From NCBI GenBank assembly GCA_015487985.1, contig WFOP01000266.1, positions 1 to 6,741 on the forward strand: 6,741 nt of DNA, in the 5' to 3' direction. The position numbers and the translations under genes were made by a program. This stretch comes from Hyphomicrobiales bacterium. Its GTDB lineage: Bacteria; Pseudomonadota; Alphaproteobacteria; Rhizobiales; Devosiaceae. The notes beneath the pieces are model-generated. The model was not told where the DNA came from and ran no database searches. It was given only the letters and a program-made list of their open reading frames with translations. Below, in pieces: positions 5,869 through 6,741 of this stretch. Positions within the stretch are counted from its first letter, which is position 1. Each line of letters starts with the position of its first letter.

Positions 5869-5899
5869 AAAAAAAGCGCCGAGGCGAACCCGACGCTTT
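5869..5899 (-). terminator. Intrinsic (Rho-independent) terminator
   Basis: Read on the minus strand: arm AAAGCGUCG (5899-5891), a short inner pairing GG-UUCG-CC, an unpaired U, then arm CGGCGCUUU (5881-5873), followed by a run of seven U (5875-5869, overlapping the arm end). The nine-pair stem has one G-U wobble and pairs better as minus-strand RNA than as plus-strand RNA. With the U run this fixes the direction. It starts 5 bases after the stop of the small ORF at 5997-5905, so it probably ends that transcript. Confidence 0.82.
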
Positions 5900-5904
5900 C
5901 AGTT

Positions 5905-5997
5905 TTATATAAACAGTGAAATAACATAGCCAAGTGCAAAAATGCACAAAGCCACATTTACTTTCACCTCGATCTTAATCAATGATAGTCGCCACAT
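5905..5997 (-). CDS. Small ORF, predicted 30-residue single-pass membrane peptide
   Basis: I do not recognise this protein. The ATG at 5997 opens a 30-codon frame ending in TAA. The first 12 residues begin MWRLSLIKIEVK and carry Arg3, Lys8, Glu10 and Lys12. Residues 13-30 are almost wholly apolar (VNVALCIFALGYVISLFI), long enough for one membrane helix with the N-terminus probably inside. Support for a real gene: AAGGA lies exactly 6 bases before the ATG, the stop is followed after 5 bases by a strong terminator, and the frame lies in a gene-free spacer, so it is no shadow of a larger gene. An in-frame ATG at 6012 would add 5 residues but has no Shine-Dalgarno. It could alternatively be a leader peptide or part of a small RNA, but it has no run of identical amino-acid codons and no gene follows the terminator closely. 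Confidence 0.6.
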   Translation of the reverse strand: MWRLSLIKIEVKVNVALCIFALGYVISLFI

Positions 5998-6010
5998 TGT
6001 GGTTCCTTTC

Positions 6011-6028
6011 ATCGAGTCGATCGCGATC
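6011..6028. repeat. Overlapping short palindromes upstream of the small ORF
   Basis: GATCGCGATC (6019-6028) is a perfect 10-base palindrome, and ATCGAGTCGAT (6011-6021) is an 11-base palindrome about a central base. They overlap and end 3 bases before the AAGGA ribosome binding site of the small ORF. They may be an operator or a leader RNA hairpin. Confidence 0.4.
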
Positions 6029-6056
6029 AACCCGTTAAGGTTGAAACAATGAAGTA

Positions 6057-6086
6057 CTTATATCCCGCCCTGACAAGGCGATGGAA
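6057..6086 (-). promoter_or_regulatory. Weak candidate promoter for the small ORF
   Basis: On the minus strand TATAAG (6062-6057) is a good -10 box, 5 of 6 bases. The best -35 at 18 bases is TTCCAT (6086-6081), which is poor. Transcription would start near 6050, giving a leader of about 50 bases that contains the overlapping palindromes. Confidence 0.2.
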
Positions 6087-6090
6087 AAGA

Positions 6091-6104
6091 TCGCGCGCGC
6101 GCGA
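6091..6104. repeat. (CG)6 alternating tract
   Basis: TCGCGCGCGCGCGA is a perfect 14-base palindrome with six CG dinucleotides (6092-6103), between polA and the small ORF. Alternating CG of this length can adopt Z-DNA under negative supercoiling. No function can be assigned. Confidence 0.5.
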
Positions 6105-6138
6105 GCAAATCCGTTAGCTCTAGATGGTTCAAGAGCAA

Positions 6139-6156
6139 AGGCCAAACCATTGGCCT
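6139..6156 (-). other. Hairpin downstream of polA, possible weak terminator
   Basis: AGGCCAA (6139-6145) and TTGGCCT (6150-6156) form a 7-pair perfect stem with a 4-base loop, about 135 bases after the polA stop. On the minus strand it is followed by a broken T run (TTGCTCTTG), so termination would be inefficient. It could also be an RNA processing or 3'-end stabilising element. Confidence 0.4.
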
Positions 6157-6291
6157 ATCAACTTGTCACTGCAGGTCACTTGAGTATTCGCGTTTGAGGC
6201 GAGTTCAAGCCGCTTGGTGCCAATTGAATTAAGTTTAACGTAATTGATTCGCTGCAAAAGAACAAACAGAAAATTAAAACAGAACAAAGCA

Positions 6292-6741
6292 CTAATGCGC
6301 CTCGTCCCAATTATTTGCCGCGTGGGCGTCCACCTGCAACGGCACGCTCAGCATCACCGCCGGTTCCGCCGCCTTGACCATTACTTCGCTGATGGCCGGT
6401 ATTGCTGCATCAACCCCCTCTTCTGGGACTTCAAAAATCAGTTCGTCATGCACCTGCAATAACATATCGGCCTGGATATTTTTGGCGGCCAGCGCCGGTT
6501 CCATAAAGATCATGGCTCGCCGGATAATATCGGCGGCGGAGCCTTGAATGGGTGCATTGATGGCGGCGCGTTCAACAAAGGCCCGTTCGGAAGGGTTTTT
6601 GCTGTCCGCATTGTGAAACTTGATTTTGCGACCGAATATCCCGGTGACATAGCCCTGTTCTTTAACCAGTTCCTTTTGTGCTTCCATATAGTCTTTGATG
6701 CCGGGGAATTTTTCAAAATAGGCCTTGATATAGTCCCCCGC
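6292..6741 (-). CDS. polA: DNA polymerase I, C-terminal part (5' end beyond the window)
   Basis: The visible 149 codons are open to the window edge and encode the end of the family A polymerase domain, which fills gaps and replaces primers in replication and repair. The fragment begins AGDYIKAYFEKFPGIKDYM. It continues with GYVTGIFGRK, then INAPIQGSAADIIRRAM, a segment characteristic of bacterial Pol I. It then reaches the catalytic motif LLQVHDELIFEVP, whose His-Asp-Glu (fragment residues 98-100) corresponds to His881-Asp882-Glu883 of E. coli Pol I. The terminus NWDEAH closely matches the E. coli end NWDQAH, so the C-terminus is complete. The stop is TAG. A shorter in-frame ATG at 6687 is internal and is not the real start. 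No strong terminator follows directly. Confidence 0.97.
   Translation of the reverse strand, partial: AGDYIKAYFEKFPGIKDYMEAQKELVKEQGYVTGIFGRKIKFHNADSKNPSERAFVERAAINAPIQGSAADIIRRAMIFMEPALAAKNIQADMLLQVHDELIFEVPEEGVDAAIPAISEVMVKAAEPAVMLSVPLQVDAHAANNWDEAH

Larger units (their letters stand above)
5998..6291. other. Spacer between polA and the small ORF
   Basis: These 294 bases hold no supported protein gene. Just after the polA stop, the minus strand is T-rich for about 50 bases (6291-6242) with a repeated TTCTGTTT. Further on are the direct repeat GTCACT (6165-6170 and 6175-6180, one helical turn apart), the hairpin at 6139-6156, the CG tract at 6091-6104 and the palindromes at 6011-6028. A small stable RNA here cannot be excluded, but no known RNA family was recognised. 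Confidence 0.5.

Noticed and set aside
5681..5929. Plus-strand 82-codon frame from a TTG
   Set aside because: It runs through the palindromic repeat (giving IPAFAGMT) and the minus-strand terminator and has no ribosome binding site; it is a repeat-derived artefact.
5759..5947. Minus-strand 62-codon frame
   Set aside because: It overlaps the small ORF in another frame, crosses the terminator and ends in repeat-encoded SGESRNP; not a gene.
6058..6150. Minus-strand 30-codon frame from the ATG at 6150
   Set aside because: It starts inside the hairpin, has only a weak AGG close to the ATG, crosses the CG tract and has no terminator or gene-like composition.
6165..6180. Pho box for PhoB
   Set aside because: The two GTCACT copies have a 10-base period, not 11, and match the CTGTCAT consensus poorly.
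1..6741. Defence system, prophage, CRISPR or transposase genes
   Set aside because: No such genes, spacer arrays or attachment-site repeats were seen; all large ORFs are assigned to housekeeping or regulatory families.

Overview
The window looks like a chromosomal segment of an alphaproteobacterium, most likely of the Hyphomicrobiales (Rhizobiales) group. The main reason is a five-gene block in the order chvI-chvG-hprK-EIIA-ptsH. This joins an OmpR-type envelope/acid-responsive two-component system to an incomplete, regulatory phosphotransferase system, and it is characteristic of that group (ChvG/ChvI in Agrobacterium, BvrR/BvrS in Brucella). Every supported gene lies on the minus strand, so transcription runs from high to low coordinates. 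Base composition is moderate, by eye near 50% G+C. No tRNA, rRNA, CRISPR array or transposase was seen.

Layout in the direction of transcription: (1) 6741-6292, the C-terminal 149 codons of DNA polymerase I, cut by the window edge. (2) 6291-5654, about 640 bases with no large gene. It holds a hairpin, a (CG)6 tract, overlapping palindromes, a small 30-codon ORF (5997-5905) with a good ribosome binding site, an intrinsic terminator just after that ORF (5899-5869), and one copy of a palindromic interspersed repeat (about 5767-5793). (3) 5653-4988, a HAD-superfamily phosphatase or phosphomutase. (4) 4864-3980, an exported SleB-type cell wall hydrolase, preceded by palindromic TTAACC motifs that resemble CtrA half-sites. 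(5) 3800-1, the regulatory operon: chvI, chvG, hprK, a mannose-family EIIA, and ptsH truncated by the window start. The chvG/hprK and hprK/EIIA junctions are ATGA overlaps, and chvG probably starts at a GTG within a few bases of the chvI stop, so the block is probably translationally coupled.

How the genes work together: ChvG senses the envelope or periplasm and phosphorylates ChvI. HprK phosphorylates HPr on the regulatory serine (Ser61 here), while His30 of HPr and His9 of EIIA carry the PEP-derived phosphate. No sugar permease is present, which fits a regulatory rather than transport role. The cell wall hydrolase upstream could be an envelope-linked neighbour, but no sequence evidence ties it to ChvI control. 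The pckA gene that often neighbours chvI in rhizobia is not here.

Nothing in the window is a clear new multi-gene system. The best candidate for something undescribed is the small ORF at 5997-5905, which predicts a single-pass membrane peptide and has its own Shine-Dalgarno sequence and terminator. Second is a set of slippage-prone homopolymers (C8 and two A7 runs, read on the coding strand) in the 5' part of chvG.
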